A stretch of 64,000 nucleotides of DNA. Origin: Kitasatospora gansuensis. GTDB taxonomy: Bacteria > Actinomycetota > Actinomycetes > Streptomycetales > Streptomycetaceae. Each line of letters opens with the position of its first letter. Within the stretch, counting starts at the first letter, position 1. The DNA lies in the NCBI RefSeq assembly GCF_014203705.1, contig NZ_JACHJR010000001.1, positions 3,410,001-3,474,000 of the forward strand. The letters are read 5' to 3'. Below the pieces are notes generated by a model. That model ran no database searches and was not told where the DNA came from. It was given only the letters and a program-made list of their open reading frames with translations. The position numbers and the translations under genes were made by a program. This document shows positions 27,989 through 37,227 of this stretch, one piece after another.

Positions 27989-30900
27989 CTACTCGAAGTC
28001 CCGTGCCGCCAGCAGCTCGTAGGCCCGGTCCGGCTCGGTCAGGGCGGCCAGAATCTCGAACCGGCGGTGCCACTGGCCGACCGACCAGGCCAGCCCGGCG
28101 GCCAGGCCCTCGGGGGTGGCCGCGTGCAGCAGGCCGGGGACCGGCGGGGTCTCGAACTCGTCGTCCTCGTCGGCCGCTTCGGCGTCCTCGGGGTCGTACG
28201 GGAGCTCGGGGGCGGCGGCGGAGGTGTCCCAACGCCAGCCGATGGCGGCCTCGTTGCCGTCGGGGCCGACCACCAGGAGCTCGTCGTGCTCCTCGTAGAC
28301 GGCGGGGCAGCCGGGCAGCAACTCCCGTACCACCGAAGGCGTCCGGTGCAGGGTGCCCTCGGAGAGCACCCGGCCGCCGGCCACCTCGCTGGCCAGCGAG
28401 ACGTGCAGGCGTTCGGCCAGCTCCGGGGCCAGCTCGGGGGCGACCGGCAGCAGCGGGTACGGGTGCAGCAGCTCGACCAGGTCGGGGGCGTCCGCGACCA
28501 CCGCGTCGGCGGCGTCCACCAGCACCGTGACGTCGGGGCGGCGGCCGGTCTCCGGGTCCATCGGCGGCACCGCCCTGACCAGGTCGAGCGCCTCCACCCG
28601 GTCGGCCGGTACGCCCGCCAACGCGCTGTGGATACCGTGCAGTTGACGGTGCGACACGGCGGAGGCCGGGTCGGTCAGCCGGTCCAGCAGCTCGTCCGGG
28701 CCGTGCGGCTCGGCGAGCAGGGCGGCCAGCGTGGTGCGCACCCCGAGGGCGTGCAGGAAGGTCTCGTCCAGCGTGGTGCGGGCCTCGTCGTAGAGGCCGC
28801 GCAGCAGCGGGTCGGCCCCGGCGGCGCGCAGCCCGGCGGGCTCGCGGCCGTCCAGCACGGGGTGGTCGCGCAGCCACCAGGCGGTGTACGGCGGCAGGTC
28901 GACGTAGCTGCCGTTCGGCAGCAGGGTGCGGACCGGGTTGACCACCGCCTCCCGGTACGGCGGCCGGGACAGCAGGGCCAGTGCCTCGGGCCAGGCGTCC
29001 TCGTCCACCAGGTCGAGGTCGCGGACCGCGAGCAGCTCGGCGGCCACCGGCGGGACGCCCAACTCTCCGTTGTCGTCGGCGTGCAGGGCCTCCAGCGCGT
29101 CCTCGCACCAGTCGGCCAGGCCGTCCGGGGCCTCGTCCAGCAGGCCGGTCGGGCGGCCACCCGCGGCCCGGTCGGCGGGGGCGGTCGGGTCGAGCCGCTC
29201 CAGGTCGTCCGGGTCGAGCACCACGTCCTCGGCCCGGACCAGCACGAAGGTGCTCAACGCCCCTGCGGCGGCCAGAACTTCGGGGCCCCAGCGCTCCAGC
29301 AGGTCCTCGTCCACGTACCCGGCGTCGTCCTCCCGGGCCAGCGCGGACAGCGGGGAGTCGGGCAGGATCAGCTCGCCCGCGCGGGACAGCTCGCCCTCGT
29401 CGTCCGGCAGCGCCAGCCGGGCCAGCCACGGGTGCTCGCCGGCGGTCGACCCGGCGGCCTTGACCAGCGCCAGCACCGCGTCGGCCAGGTCCACGGCGGC
29501 GTCGAAGTCGTCCTCGCCGAGCTCCAGCGAACGGGCCACCGCCGCCCGCACCTCGGGGGTGTCCAGCACCCCGGCGGGGGTGGCGGTCCCGGCGCCGAGC
29601 TTGGCCAGCAGCGGGTGCGCCGCCTCCGGGTGGGCCAGCCGCAGGTCGAGCAGGCCGAGCGCGTCGGCCAGCGACTCGGGGTAGCCCTCGAAACCGGCCC
29701 AGTCGGCCGCGTCCGAGGGCAGCAGCACCCGGCGCGGGCCCCGTACCGTACGGCCGTCGGCCAGCGGCACCGGCAGCGCGCCGAGCGCCTCCGGATCGGC
29801 ACCGGCCAGCGCCGCGTACAGGTTCCGCCACCAGGCCGGTTCCCGCTCCAGGCCGCCGAGTTGGTCGACCACCTCGGCCAGCGGCACCCGGCGGACCGCG
29901 AGCACCCGCAGCTCGGTGCGGCGCTCCAGACCGGCCGGCAGCAGGCCCGGGAAGATCGGCGCCAGCGCCTCCACCACGTCCCGGTCGGCGCCCTCGAGCA
30001 GCGTGGCGTCCCGGGGCCGGAGCGCCGGGGTGCCCTCCTCCACCGGCGCCGGGTGCGGCAGGAACGGCGTGCTGGGCAGCCGGCGCAGGATCGCCGAGCG
30101 CAGCGCGTTGTCCAACGCACCCTCACCGAGCGGTCCTGGCACCAGGCCGAGCGACCCGAGGTCGCCGCCCCGGGCCCGCAGCAGGTCGGCGTACGCGTCC
30201 GCCGCGCGCTCGGTCAGGAAGTCGGTCAGCGGCCCGGGCGCGACATGACGGCGGGTCGGGTCCAGCGGGTACCCGGCGATCAACAGGGCGGGTACGCCCA
30301 GCGGTTCGTCGCTCGGGGTCGGGGCGTGCACCACCGGATCGGTCCGCAGCGGCTGCGGGACACCCTCCGGGGAGACCGGCACCGCCCAGGTCACCGACCA
30401 GTACGGGCGGGCCCGTTCCTCGGTGGGCCGGTCGGCCAGCAGCTCCGGCGCGGTGCTGCCGCTCTGCGTGACGGTCTGCCAACTGGTGCTGCGGTCCCCG
30501 TCGGTGAGGGTGACGGTGGTGATGCCGGCGAGACCCTCGGCGGACTCCTGGCCCGCCGAACGGGTCAGCGTCCGGACGCCGTCGGGCGTCTCGACGGTGA
30601 CCTCGGCCAGCCCCGGCAGGGTGAGCAGCAGCGCGTCGTCGATCCCGGCCAGCAGACGGCGGGTCAGATCCTCGGCGGCGGTGTCCCGGAGCGGCAGCAC
30701 CACCACGGTGTCGTAGCCGGTCGGCGCGGCGCCCTCGGCCGGGAACGGCAGCCGCAGCAGCGGCACATGGCCCTCCCGCCGACGCAGCTCCTCGACCAGC
30801 GAGGACCGCTCCTCGGTCAGCGCCTGCGCCTCCGCCAGCGACCAGCGGACCCCGCCGTGCGCCGACAGCACGGCCGGCTCGTCGGTGACCGCGAGCACGG

Positions 30901-31288
30901 CGGCGAAGCCGACCCCGAACCGGCCGACCGTACGGGCCTCGTCGGTGCGCTTGGAGGACGCCCGCAGGGTGGCCAGCGACTCGACGGCCGCCTCGTCCAG
31001 CGCGGCGCCGGTGTTCGCGGCGGCCAGCACGCCGTCCCGCAGGGTCAGCCGGAGACGGCCGGGGCCGCCTCCCGCACGGGCCGCCGCGTCGGCGGCGTTC
31101 TGCGCCAACTCGACGATCAGGCGGTCACGGTAGCCGCCGAGGGCCAGCTCCTCCTCGGCGTTCGCATCCTCCCGGAACCGGGCCGGGGCGGCCGTCCAGG
31201 CGTCCAGGACCCGCCGTCGCAGGCCGGCCGTGTCGAAGGGGTCGGCCACCTGCTCGTCGCTGCTGCCGCCGATGATCCGAGGCTCCAC
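27989..31288 (-). CDS. Large Hsp90/sacsin-like GHKL ATPase-domain protein
   Basis: A 1099-aa protein. The N-terminal ~220 residues form a GHKL ATP-binding domain like that of sacsin and Hsp90: LIVELAQNAADAAARAGGGP (N-box), LAAANTGAALDEAAVESLAT and ARTVGRFGVGFAAVLAVTDE. The rest is Leu/Ala-rich, has no recognised enzymatic motif and is probably an elongated client-binding scaffold. The GTG at 31288 (VEPRIIGGSSDEQVADPFDT) follows GGAAGG; a longer frame back to a TTG at 31381 runs into repeat DNA and looks spurious. Streptomycetes often annotate this family as an Hsp90-like chaperone; its clients are unknown. Convergent with the beta-helix gene. Confidence 0.85.
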   Translation of the reverse strand: MEPRIIGGSSDEQVADPFDTAGLRRRVLDAWTAAPARFREDANAEEELALGGYRDRLIVELAQNAADAAARAGGGPGRLRLTLRDGVLAAANTGAALDEAAVESLATLRASSKRTDEARTVGRFGVGFAAVLAVTDEPAVLSAHGGVRWSLAEAQALTEERSSLVEELRRREGHVPLLRLPFPAEGAAPTGYDTVVVLPLRDTAAEDLTRRLLAGIDDALLLTLPGLAEVTVETPDGVRTLTRSAGQESAEGLAGITTVTLTDGDRSTSWQTVTQSGSTAPELLADRPTEERARPYWSVTWAVPVSPEGVPQPLRTDPVVHAPTPSDEPLGVPALLIAGYPLDPTRRHVAPGPLTDFLTERAADAYADLLRARGGDLGSLGLVPGPLGEGALDNALRSAILRRLPSTPFLPHPAPVEEGTPALRPRDATLLEGADRDVVEALAPIFPGLLPAGLERRTELRVLAVRRVPLAEVVDQLGGLEREPAWWRNLYAALAGADPEALGALPVPLADGRTVRGPRRVLLPSDAADWAGFEGYPESLADALGLLDLRLAHPEAAHPLLAKLGAGTATPAGVLDTPEVRAAVARSLELGEDDFDAAVDLADAVLALVKAAGSTAGEHPWLARLALPDDEGELSRAGELILPDSPLSALAREDDAGYVDEDLLERWGPEVLAAAGALSTFVLVRAEDVVLDPDDLERLDPTAPADRAAGGRPTGLLDEAPDGLADWCEDALEALHADDNGELGVPPVAAELLAVRDLDLVDEDAWPEALALLSRPPYREAVVNPVRTLLPNGSYVDLPPYTAWWLRDHPVLDGREPAGLRAAGADPLLRGLYDEARTTLDETFLHALGVRTTLAALLAEPHGPDELLDRLTDPASAVSHRQLHGIHSALAGVPADRVEALDLVRAVPPMDPETGRRPDVTVLVDAADAVVADAPDLVELLHPYPLLPVAPELAPELAERLHVSLASEVAGGRVLSEGTLHRTPSVVRELLPGCPAVYEEHDELLVVGPDGNEAAIGWRWDTSAAAPELPYDPEDAEAADEDDEFETPPVPGLLHAATPEGLAAGLAWSVGQWHRRFEILAALTEPDRAYELLAARDFE

Positions 31289-31410
31289 TGCACTGCCGCC
31301 TTCCGCCGCCACCCTGGCCTGCCGTACGGGGCATTCTCCCCTGCCGCAGCGGCAACTCTTCGCAGGGGCTCGGGGCGGCAACTTTTTGCAGGGCGCTCGG
31401 TTGCACTATC

Positions 31411-31527
31411 CAGGGGCTCGGGGAACGGCGAGGAGATCTGGCGTGCGGGTCAAAATGCGAAAGTGCCTGACCACCTACGCACGGATCACCTTGCACGAGG
31501 TCGGCGTCGCAGTTCCCCAAGCCCCTG
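31411..31527 (-). repeat. Dispersed palindromic repeat, copy 3 (inverted)
   Basis: Arms at 31411-31431 and 31505-31527 (right arm ends in CAGTTCCCCAAGCCCCTG). The core reads GCGAAAGTGCCTGA, the complement of TCAGGCACTTTCGC in the other copies. A fragment of another arm (GCAGGGGCTCGGGG) lies at about 31362-31375. This repeat fills most of the 266-bp gap between the Hsp90-like gene and the DUF3027 gene. Confidence 0.8.
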
Positions 31528-31554
31528 GTGACTGATGCCGGAGCGCGCAGCCTG

Positions 31555-32448
31555 CTACGAGTGGCCGAGCTCCTCGGTGGGGGCGTCGGGCTCGACGGAG
31601 CCGCTGGTGCGGTCGGGGTGGAGCTGCATCGGCTCGAGCTCCAGCTCGTCGAGGATCAGCTCGGACGGGGCCGGCGGGGCCGGGATGACCGCCGCCTCGG
31701 AGTGGCCGCCGCAGCCGTAGGCGAAGGAGACGACCTGGCCGTCGGCCGGACCGAACTCGTTGCCGCAGATGCCGAAGGCCTGCCCGAGCGAGCCGCCGAT
31801 CGGGATCAGGAAGCCACAGGTGTCGCAGTTGGCCGGGGCCGCCTGGGCCATCGGCGTCTGCGGACCGTGCGCGGTCTCCCAGCGGTCGGCGGCCAGGTGC
31901 AGGCCGAGCCGGGACAGCACCCGGGGGCGGCCGAGGCCGAGCTCCCCCGCGATGGCGCTGATCTGGGCCCGGACCGGGGTGGGCTGGACGTCGCCGTCGG
32001 TGACGACCAGGTCCTCGGTCTCGTCGAGGGCGGCCACCGAGTTCGGGGCCGGCTCGTCCTCGCCGGACCAGCCCGGCTCCAGCCGGAGGTCGTCCGCGTC
32101 GGTGGGAAGCAGGTCGCCGGGGCCCATGTCACCGGGACGCAGGCGCTCGCTCCACGGCACCCACTGCGGTGCGAGCACCGCGTCGGGGCCGGGCAGCAGC
32201 ACCGTCTCGTCCAGGGTGACGTTCTTCGCCCGGGGCGCGCGGGCCACCGTCACGGCCCAGTGCCAGCCGCGGTAGGCCGCGTCCAGGCACTCGAACGTGT
32301 GGGTGACGACCCGCTCGCCGTCGGCGCGGACACCAATGTGCGCACCGACGGCCTCCGGGCCGACCGCCTCGACGGCGGCCTGACGGGCGATCTCGACGGC
32401 CTCGGCACAGAGCCGGTCGGGGGTACGGCTTCGCATCGCAGCACTCAC
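31555..32448 (-). CDS. DUF3027 family protein with cysteine-rich C-terminal part
   Basis: A 297-aa actinobacterial protein of unknown function. It starts at GTG 32448 with SAAMRSRTPDRLCAEAVEIA, as in relatives. Family blocks include YRGWHWAVTVARAPRAKNVT, LDETVLLPGPDAVLAPQWVP and WSERLRPGDMGPGDLLPTDA. Near the C-terminus cysteines arranged as CDTCGFLIPIGGSLGQAFGI-C then FAYGCGGHSE look like a metal-binding ribbon. It is divergent from an MFS gene over a 305-bp gap that shows no further gene and probably holds both promoters. Confidence 0.87.
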   Translation of the reverse strand: MSAAMRSRTPDRLCAEAVEIARQAAVEAVGPEAVGAHIGVRADGERVVTHTFECLDAAYRGWHWAVTVARAPRAKNVTLDETVLLPGPDAVLAPQWVPWSERLRPGDMGPGDLLPTDADDLRLEPGWSGEDEPAPNSVAALDETEDLVVTDGDVQPTPVRAQISAIAGELGLGRPRVLSRLGLHLAADRWETAHGPQTPMAQAAPANCDTCGFLIPIGGSLGQAFGICGNEFGPADGQVVSFAYGCGGHSEAAVIPAPPAPSELILDELELEPMQLHPDRTSGSVEPDAPTEELGHS

Positions 32449-32753
32449 GGCGTCGATTCTCTCCCAAGTTCTGTAGCCTGCGGCCCATTTGCCCACGGTC
32501 CGTCAGCTGCTGGACCCGCGCGGTCCTGCCAGGAGTTCCGGTCCGGTGGGCACCGTCTCTCGTATCATTCTGCGCGACCCGCGCCTGTCCGCTGACCGGC
32601 CGCGCCGCCCGCTGGGCAGTGCACGCGCGTAGTGCAGGCTACCCGCCGGTCGGCCACCCGGGACAGTCCGGCTTGGACGCGGGTCCGGTCAAGTCGTGGT
32701 GATCATGGTCTTCCCCCGCGTTGTCCGGGTGATTCTCGGGCAGGATTGGCTAC

Positions 32754-34175
32754 ATGGCGGACGAGAACAACCCCGTCCCCTCGGCGAGCGACAGCGGGCC
32801 GCCGCCGGAGGGTGGGACGACGCCGCCCCGCCGGAATCTGTTGGTACGCGGTGCCTCTTCCGCCGGTCTGCGCACCGGCCGGGTGGTGCACGGCACCGGC
32901 CGCCGGATCCGCCGCGCCACGGCCGCCGAGGGCGCCGGTGAATCCGGCCTCGCCAAGTTGATCGAACTGCACGCGCTGAATTCGTTCGGCGACATGCTGA
33001 TCGGGATCGCGCTGGCCTCCACCGTGTTCTTCTCGGTCCCCACCGGCGAGGCCCGCGGCCGGGTCGCGCTCTACCTGCTGGTCACGATGGCCCCGTTCGC
33101 GCTGCTCGCCCCGGTGATCGGCCCGCTGCTGGACCGGATGCCGCACGGCCGCCGGTCCGCGGTGGCGGTCTCCATGCTGGCCCGAGCGATGCTGGCCTGG
33201 ACGATGGCGGGCCCGGTGGTGGACGGCGGCCTCGCGCTCTACCCCGCCGCGCTCGGGGTGCTGGTCGCCTCCAAGGCGTACGGGGTGGTGCGCAGCGTCG
33301 TGGTGCCCCGGCTGCTGCCGCCCCGGCTCTCCCTGGTGAAGGCCAACTCCCGGGTCACCCTGGCCGGTCTGCTGGCCGGCATGGTGGCCGCCGGGGTGGG
33401 TGGCCTGCTGCACCTGATCGGGCCCGCCTGGCCGCTGCGCGGGGCGTTCCTGGTCTTCGTGGCGGGCACCCTGATGGCCTTTCACCTGCCCCACCAGGTC
33501 GACTCGGCGAAGGGCGAGCAGCGGGCCGTGCTGCACTCCGAGGAGCACCTGACCGGCGAGGAGCACCGCCGCAGGCCCGACCGGGCCCGGCTGCGGACGG
33601 TCGGCCCCTCGGTGATCCTCGCCCTCCGGGCGGTGGCCTCGCTGCGGGCGCTGGTCGGCTTCCTGGTGATGTTCCTGGCCTTCCTGCTCCGGGACGACCC
33701 GGTCGGCGGGCTGGAGCCGACCGTGACGATCGGCGTGGTGGCGGCCTGCGCGGGCGGCGGCAACGCGCTCGGCTCGGTGCTCGGCTCCTGGCTGCGGACC
33801 CGCAGTTCCGAGGTGATCGTGACCACCGGCCTGCTGTTCGCCACCGTCGCGGCCGCGGCGGCGGCGATCTGGTACGGCCTGCTGACGGTCGGTCTGGTCG
33901 CGGCCACGGCCGGGGCGGCGGCCTCGCTGGGCAAGCTGGCGCTGGACGCGCTGATCCAGCGGGACGTGCCGGAGGCGGTCCGGACCTCCGCCTTCGCCCG
34001 GTCCGAGACGCTGCTCCAGCTCTGCTGGGTGGCCGGCGGCGCGCTGGGCATCACCCTGCCGCTGGACGGCTCGCTCGGACTCTGGACGGCGACGGGGCTG
34101 CTCACCGTCCCGCTGGTCTGGACGGTCTGGGCACTGGTCCGGCTCGGCCCGCGCCGGGCCCCCCGGACGGCCTAG
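32754..34175 (+). CDS. MFS-type membrane protein
   Basis: A 473-aa protein. The N-terminal ~65 residues are polar, with a basic stretch (GRRIRRAT). A transporter core of about 10-12 spans begins at NSFGDMLIGIALASTVFFSV. The motif GPLLDRMPHGRRSAVAVSML resembles the MFS loop 2-3 signature. A charged central loop (HSEEHLTGEEHRRRPDRARL) separates the halves. It is divergent from DUF3027 and upstream of the DUF2771/mqn genes. The substrate is unknown. Confidence 0.85.
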   Translation: MADENNPVPSASDSGPPPEGGTTPPRRNLLVRGASSAGLRTGRVVHGTGRRIRRATAAEGAGESGLAKLIELHALNSFGDMLIGIALASTVFFSVPTGEARGRVALYLLVTMAPFALLAPVIGPLLDRMPHGRRSAVAVSMLARAMLAWTMAGPVVDGGLALYPAALGVLVASKAYGVVRSVVVPRLLPPRLSLVKANSRVTLAGLLAGMVAAGVGGLLHLIGPAWPLRGAFLVFVAGTLMAFHLPHQVDSAKGEQRAVLHSEEHLTGEEHRRRPDRARLRTVGPSVILALRAVASLRALVGFLVMFLAFLLRDDPVGGLEPTVTIGVVAACAGGGNALGSVLGSWLRTRSSEVIVTTGLLFATVAAAAAAIWYGLLTVGLVAATAGAAASLGKLALDALIQRDVPEAVRTSAFARSETLLQLCWVAGGALGITLPLDGSLGLWTATGLLTVPLVWTVWALVRLGPRRAPRTA

Positions 34176-34301
34176 GGTCGCTCGTTCGGATCACACCGAA
34201 AAGCTCCCGGGACTGCTCGTTCGGGTGAACACCCTCCGGCGCGGGACCGGACGGGCGACCCGGGAGTTCGGTGATCGGACCAGGCCGGTAGCCTCTAGCC
34301 C

Positions 34302-34874
34302 ATGAGCCTCAGCACCCGTGTCATCGCCGCCCTCGGCGCCGTTGTCGTGATCGGCGCCGGCACGGTCGGCGGTTCCATCGCGTACGCGTCCGGCAAGGAC
34401 GAGCCGAAGGGCAAGTCGGCCACCCTGGTGGTCGGCCGCTCCTCCATCACCTCCCAGCCGCACGGCAAGTTCTGCTACAACGACGGCAAGCCGTTGGACG
34501 AGCAGGCCCAGGCGAAGTGCCAGGAGAGCGCCGCCGAGGCGCGCAAGAAGGGCACCCTGCCCACCCTCGACGTGAAGGTCAGCGACCGGATCGGCGTCGG
34601 CGTCGACCCCGAGGTGGCCGACAAGGGCTGGTTCGCCTTCACCGACGGCGGGCAGCAGCAGCGCGCCACCCTGGCCTCGACCCGCACCGGTTCGACCTTC
34701 TCCGGCCTGCTCCCGGCCTCGGGCCTGCTGGCCTCCACTGAGAAGACCACCGTGACCGTGGTCGAGGCGAACGAGAAGACCGGCGACATCATCAGCGTCT
34801 GGTACTTCCAGCTGAAGAACGAGGACGCCGTCGGCGAGCAGCAGCAGCAGCCTGCCGCCCAGCAGTCCCAGTGA
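34302..34874 (+). CDS. DUF2771 family exported protein
   Basis: A 190-aa protein with an N-terminal membrane anchor or signal (TRVIAALGAVVVIGAGTVGG) and a polar extracytoplasmic domain that resembles DUF2771 proteins (FCYNDGK, LDVKVSDRIGVGVDPEVADK-GW). Its C-terminus is a Gln-rich tail (GEQQQQPAAQQSQ). It overlaps the mqnB start by 4 nt (34871-34874), so translation is coupled to the menaquinone genes. Function unknown. Confidence 0.82.
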   Translation: MSLSTRVIAALGAVVVIGAGTVGGSIAYASGKDEPKGKSATLVVGRSSITSQPHGKFCYNDGKPLDEQAQAKCQESAAEARKKGTLPTLDVKVSDRIGVGVDPEVADKGWFAFTDGGQQQRATLASTRTGSTFSGLLPASGLLASTEKTTVTVVEANEKTGDIISVWYFQLKNEDAVGEQQQQPAAQQSQ

Positions 34875-35617
34875 CGATGACACAGCCTCAGCACGGCGAC
34901 GAGCGGCCGGGTACCCCCCGGCTGCTCGTCGCCGTTGCCGTTCAGGCGGAGGCCGAGGCGGTGCTGCGGGGCCTGCGGGACGGCGCCCGGCCGGTACCGC
35001 TGGACGTCGGCGAGCTGCGCCGCAGCGAGCACGCCTCGGGCACCGAGGTGGACGTCCTGGTGGCCGGGGTCGGCCCGTCGGCGGCGGCCGTCTCGGTGGC
35101 CGCCGTGCTCGCCCAGCACCCGTACGACCTGGTGATCTCGGCCGGCATCGCCGGGGGCTTCGTCCCCCGGGCGCCGATCGGGGCGATCGTGCTGGCCGAG
35201 GAGGTCGTGGTGGCCGACCTGGGCGCGCAGACCCAGGACGGGTTCCAGGACGTGAGCGAGCTCGGCTTCGGCCGGATCCGGTACACCCCGGCGCCCGGGG
35301 CCGTCCGGCTGGCCGCCGACGCGCTGGACGCCGCCACCGGCACCGTGCTGACGGTGTCCACCGTGACCGGCACCGCCGAGCGGGCGGCCGAGCTGACGGC
35401 CCGCCACCCGCACGCGGTGGCGGAGGCGATGGAGGGCTACGGGGTGGCCCAGGCGGCCGAGCGGTACGGCGTGCCGATGCTGGAGCTGCGCACCGTCTCC
35501 AACCCGGTCGGCCCCCGGGACCGGGCGGCCTGGCGGATCGGCGAGGCGCTGGGCGCACTGGAGCGGGCGTTCGTCCTGCTGCCCTGCCGAGAGCTGATCC
35601 AGGAGATCTCCCGATGA
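34871..35617 (+). CDS. mqnB: Futalosine hydrolase MqnB
   Basis: A 248-aa nucleosidase of the PNP/UDP phosphorylase superfamily. It cleaves futalosine (hypoxanthine released) to dehypoxanthine futalosine in the futalosine route to menaquinone. Visible blocks are LLVAVAVQAEAEAVLRGLRD, VLVAGVGPSAAAVSVAAVLA, DLVISAGIAGGFVPRAPIGA and the C-terminal AMEGYGVAQAAERYGVPMLE with VSNPVGPRDRAAW, where the Asp is the expected catalytic acid. It is overlapped at both ends: 4 nt with the DUF2771 gene and ATGA with mqnD. Confidence 0.94.
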   Translation: MTMTQPQHGDERPGTPRLLVAVAVQAEAEAVLRGLRDGARPVPLDVGELRRSEHASGTEVDVLVAGVGPSAAAVSVAAVLAQHPYDLVISAGIAGGFVPRAPIGAIVLAEEVVVADLGAQTQDGFQDVSELGFGRIRYTPAPGAVRLAADALDAATGTVLTVSTVTGTAERAAELTARHPHAVAEAMEGYGVAQAAERYGVPMLELRTVSNPVGPRDRAAWRIGEALGALERAFVLLPCRELIQEISR

Positions 35618-36456
35618 CCCTGCAGGTCGCCTACTCCCCCTGCCCGAACGACACCTTCGTCTTCCACGCCTGGGCGCACGGTCTGATCCCCGGCGCCGAG
35701 GTGCCCGAGGTGACCTTCGCGGACATCGACGTCACCAACGGCCTCGCCGAGCGCGGGGAGCTGGACCTGCTGAAGATCAGCTACGGCCAGCTGCCCTGGG
35801 TGCTCGACGAGTACGTCCTGCTGCCCTGCGGCGGCGCGCTGGGCCGGGGCTGCGGCCCGCTGGTGCTGACCCGGGAGGCCGGGGAGCCGGCCGACCTGAC
35901 GGGCCGTACGGTCGCGGTGCCGAGCGAACGCTCCACCGCGTACCTGCTGTTCCGGCTCTGGGCGGCGACCGCGGTGCCCGGCGGCTTCGGCGAGATCGTG
36001 GTGCTGCCGTTCCACGAGATCATGCCCGCCGTCCGGGACGGCAAGGTGGACGCCGGACTGGTGATCCACGAGGCCCGCTTCACGTACCAGCAGTACGGCC
36101 TGCACCGGCTCGCCGACATGGGCGAGGCCTGGGAGCAGGAGACCGGCCTGCCGATCCCGCTCGGCGCCATCGTGGCCCGCAGGTCGCTCGGCCGCGAGCG
36201 GCTGAAGGAGCTGGCGGCCACCATCCGCAGCTCGGTCCGGATGGCCTGGGACGACCCCGAGGCGTCCCGCGACTACGTGCTGGCGCACGCGCAGGAGATG
36301 GACCCGGCGGTGGCGGACCAGCACATCGGGCTGTACGTCAACGAGTTCACCGCCGACCTGGGCGAGGCCGGCTACGCCGCCGTGCGCGGCCTGCTCACCC
36401 GGGCCGCCGCCGAGGGGCTGGTGCCCGCGATCGGCCCGGGTGCGCTGGAGTTCTGA
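35614..36456 (+). CDS. mqnD: 1,4-dihydroxy-6-naphthoate synthase MqnD
   Basis: A 280-aa protein with a periplasmic-binding-protein fold that converts cyclic dehypoxanthine futalosine to 1,4-dihydroxy-6-naphthoate in menaquinone synthesis. Diagnostic blocks: VAYSPCPNDTFVFHAWAHGL, FADIDVTNGLAERGELDLLK with ISYGQLP, and VDAGLVIHEARFTYQQYGLH, which contains the conserved catalytic His. It starts in the ATGA overlap with mqnB. mqnA, mqnC and mqnE are not in this window, which is normal for streptomycetes, where these genes are dispersed. Confidence 0.95.
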   Translation: MTLQVAYSPCPNDTFVFHAWAHGLIPGAEVPEVTFADIDVTNGLAERGELDLLKISYGQLPWVLDEYVLLPCGGALGRGCGPLVLTREAGEPADLTGRTVAVPSERSTAYLLFRLWAATAVPGGFGEIVVLPFHEIMPAVRDGKVDAGLVIHEARFTYQQYGLHRLADMGEAWEQETGLPIPLGAIVARRSLGRERLKELAATIRSSVRMAWDDPEASRDYVLAHAQEMDPAVADQHIGLYVNEFTADLGEAGYAAVRGLLTRAAAEGLVPAIGPGALEF

Positions 36457-36463
36457 GGGAACC

Positions 36464-36847
36464 TCAGACGTCGAACTGGTCGGCCACGGCGCGGAGCAGG
36501 CCGGCCAGCTTCTCGCCGGTCGGCTTGGCCGGGTAGCGGCCGTGCTGGAGGCCGGGGAGCACCGCGTCCAGCATGGTGATCAGGTCCTGCACGATCGGTG
36601 CCATGTCGTCCGCGCTCTTGCGCTGGGCGGCGGCCACCGAGGGCAGCGCCTCCAGCAGCGTGACCGACATCGCCTGGTCGCCCCGGTGCCCGGCCACCAC
36701 CCCGAACTCGACCCGCTGCCCCGGCCGGAGCGCGGTCACCCCGGCGGGCAGTGCCTTGGTGTGCACGAAGACGTCGCCGCCGTCGTCGCGCGACAGGAAG
36801 CCGAAGCCCTTCGTCTCGTTGAACCACTTGACCTGGCCGGTGGGCAT
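36464..36847 (-). CDS. Cold-shock domain protein with C-terminal extension
   Basis: A 127-aa protein. Residues 1-67 are a cold-shock domain with both RNA-binding motifs, KGFGFLSRDDG and DVFVHTKAL. The remaining ~60 residues (QRKSADDMAPIVQDLITMLD onward) form an extension found in actinobacterial CspB-like proteins. Binds single-stranded nucleic acid, probably as an RNA chaperone. Convergent with mqnD, with only 7 bp between the stops. Confidence 0.93.
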   Translation of the reverse strand: MPTGQVKWFNETKGFGFLSRDDGGDVFVHTKALPAGVTALRPGQRVEFGVVAGHRGDQAMSVTLLEALPSVAAAQRKSADDMAPIVQDLITMLDAVLPGLQHGRYPAKPTGEKLAGLLRAVADQFDV

Positions 36848-37227
36848 CTCGAAAAGTCCTCAGGTGGGTGCGGGGAGACCCCGGCCGTGGGCCGGGGATC
36901 ACCGGGGGTGGATGACGAGCCGACCGCGCTGGGGCGTCAGGTCGGGCTCGGGGGCAGCAGCCTAATGATCCGTCAGTGCCTCACCGGCACGCAGCCGGTT
37001 TCTCGTACGGCGCTCTGATGTGCCCGGCACTGCAGGATCGGGGCCTGGCGCGGCCAGGGAGTGGCTGAGCGCTCTGCACTGGCGACACCCCCGATCAGGA
37101 CGGCGGGACCCGAACGGCCCCGTGCGAAGGCTGCATACCCTGACCACCCGCGAGCCGAAACTTTCCGTCCCCGGGGAACTGCACGCTGTGACGGACCGTC
37201 GGATCCGCGCAGGTCGGAGGTGTGCGC
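36848..37227. other. Intergenic stretch without a recognisable gene
   Basis: 380 bp between the cold-shock gene start and the esterase stop. It must hold the cold-shock promoter and probably a long 5' leader. Frames through it lack ribosome binding sites and family resemblance. No RNA gene or strong hairpin was identified. Confidence 0.5.

Noticed and set aside
31289..31381. N-terminal extension of the Hsp90-like protein to TTG 31381
   Set aside because: It runs into repeat-derived DNA and is unlike the family; GTG 31288 has a ribosome binding site.
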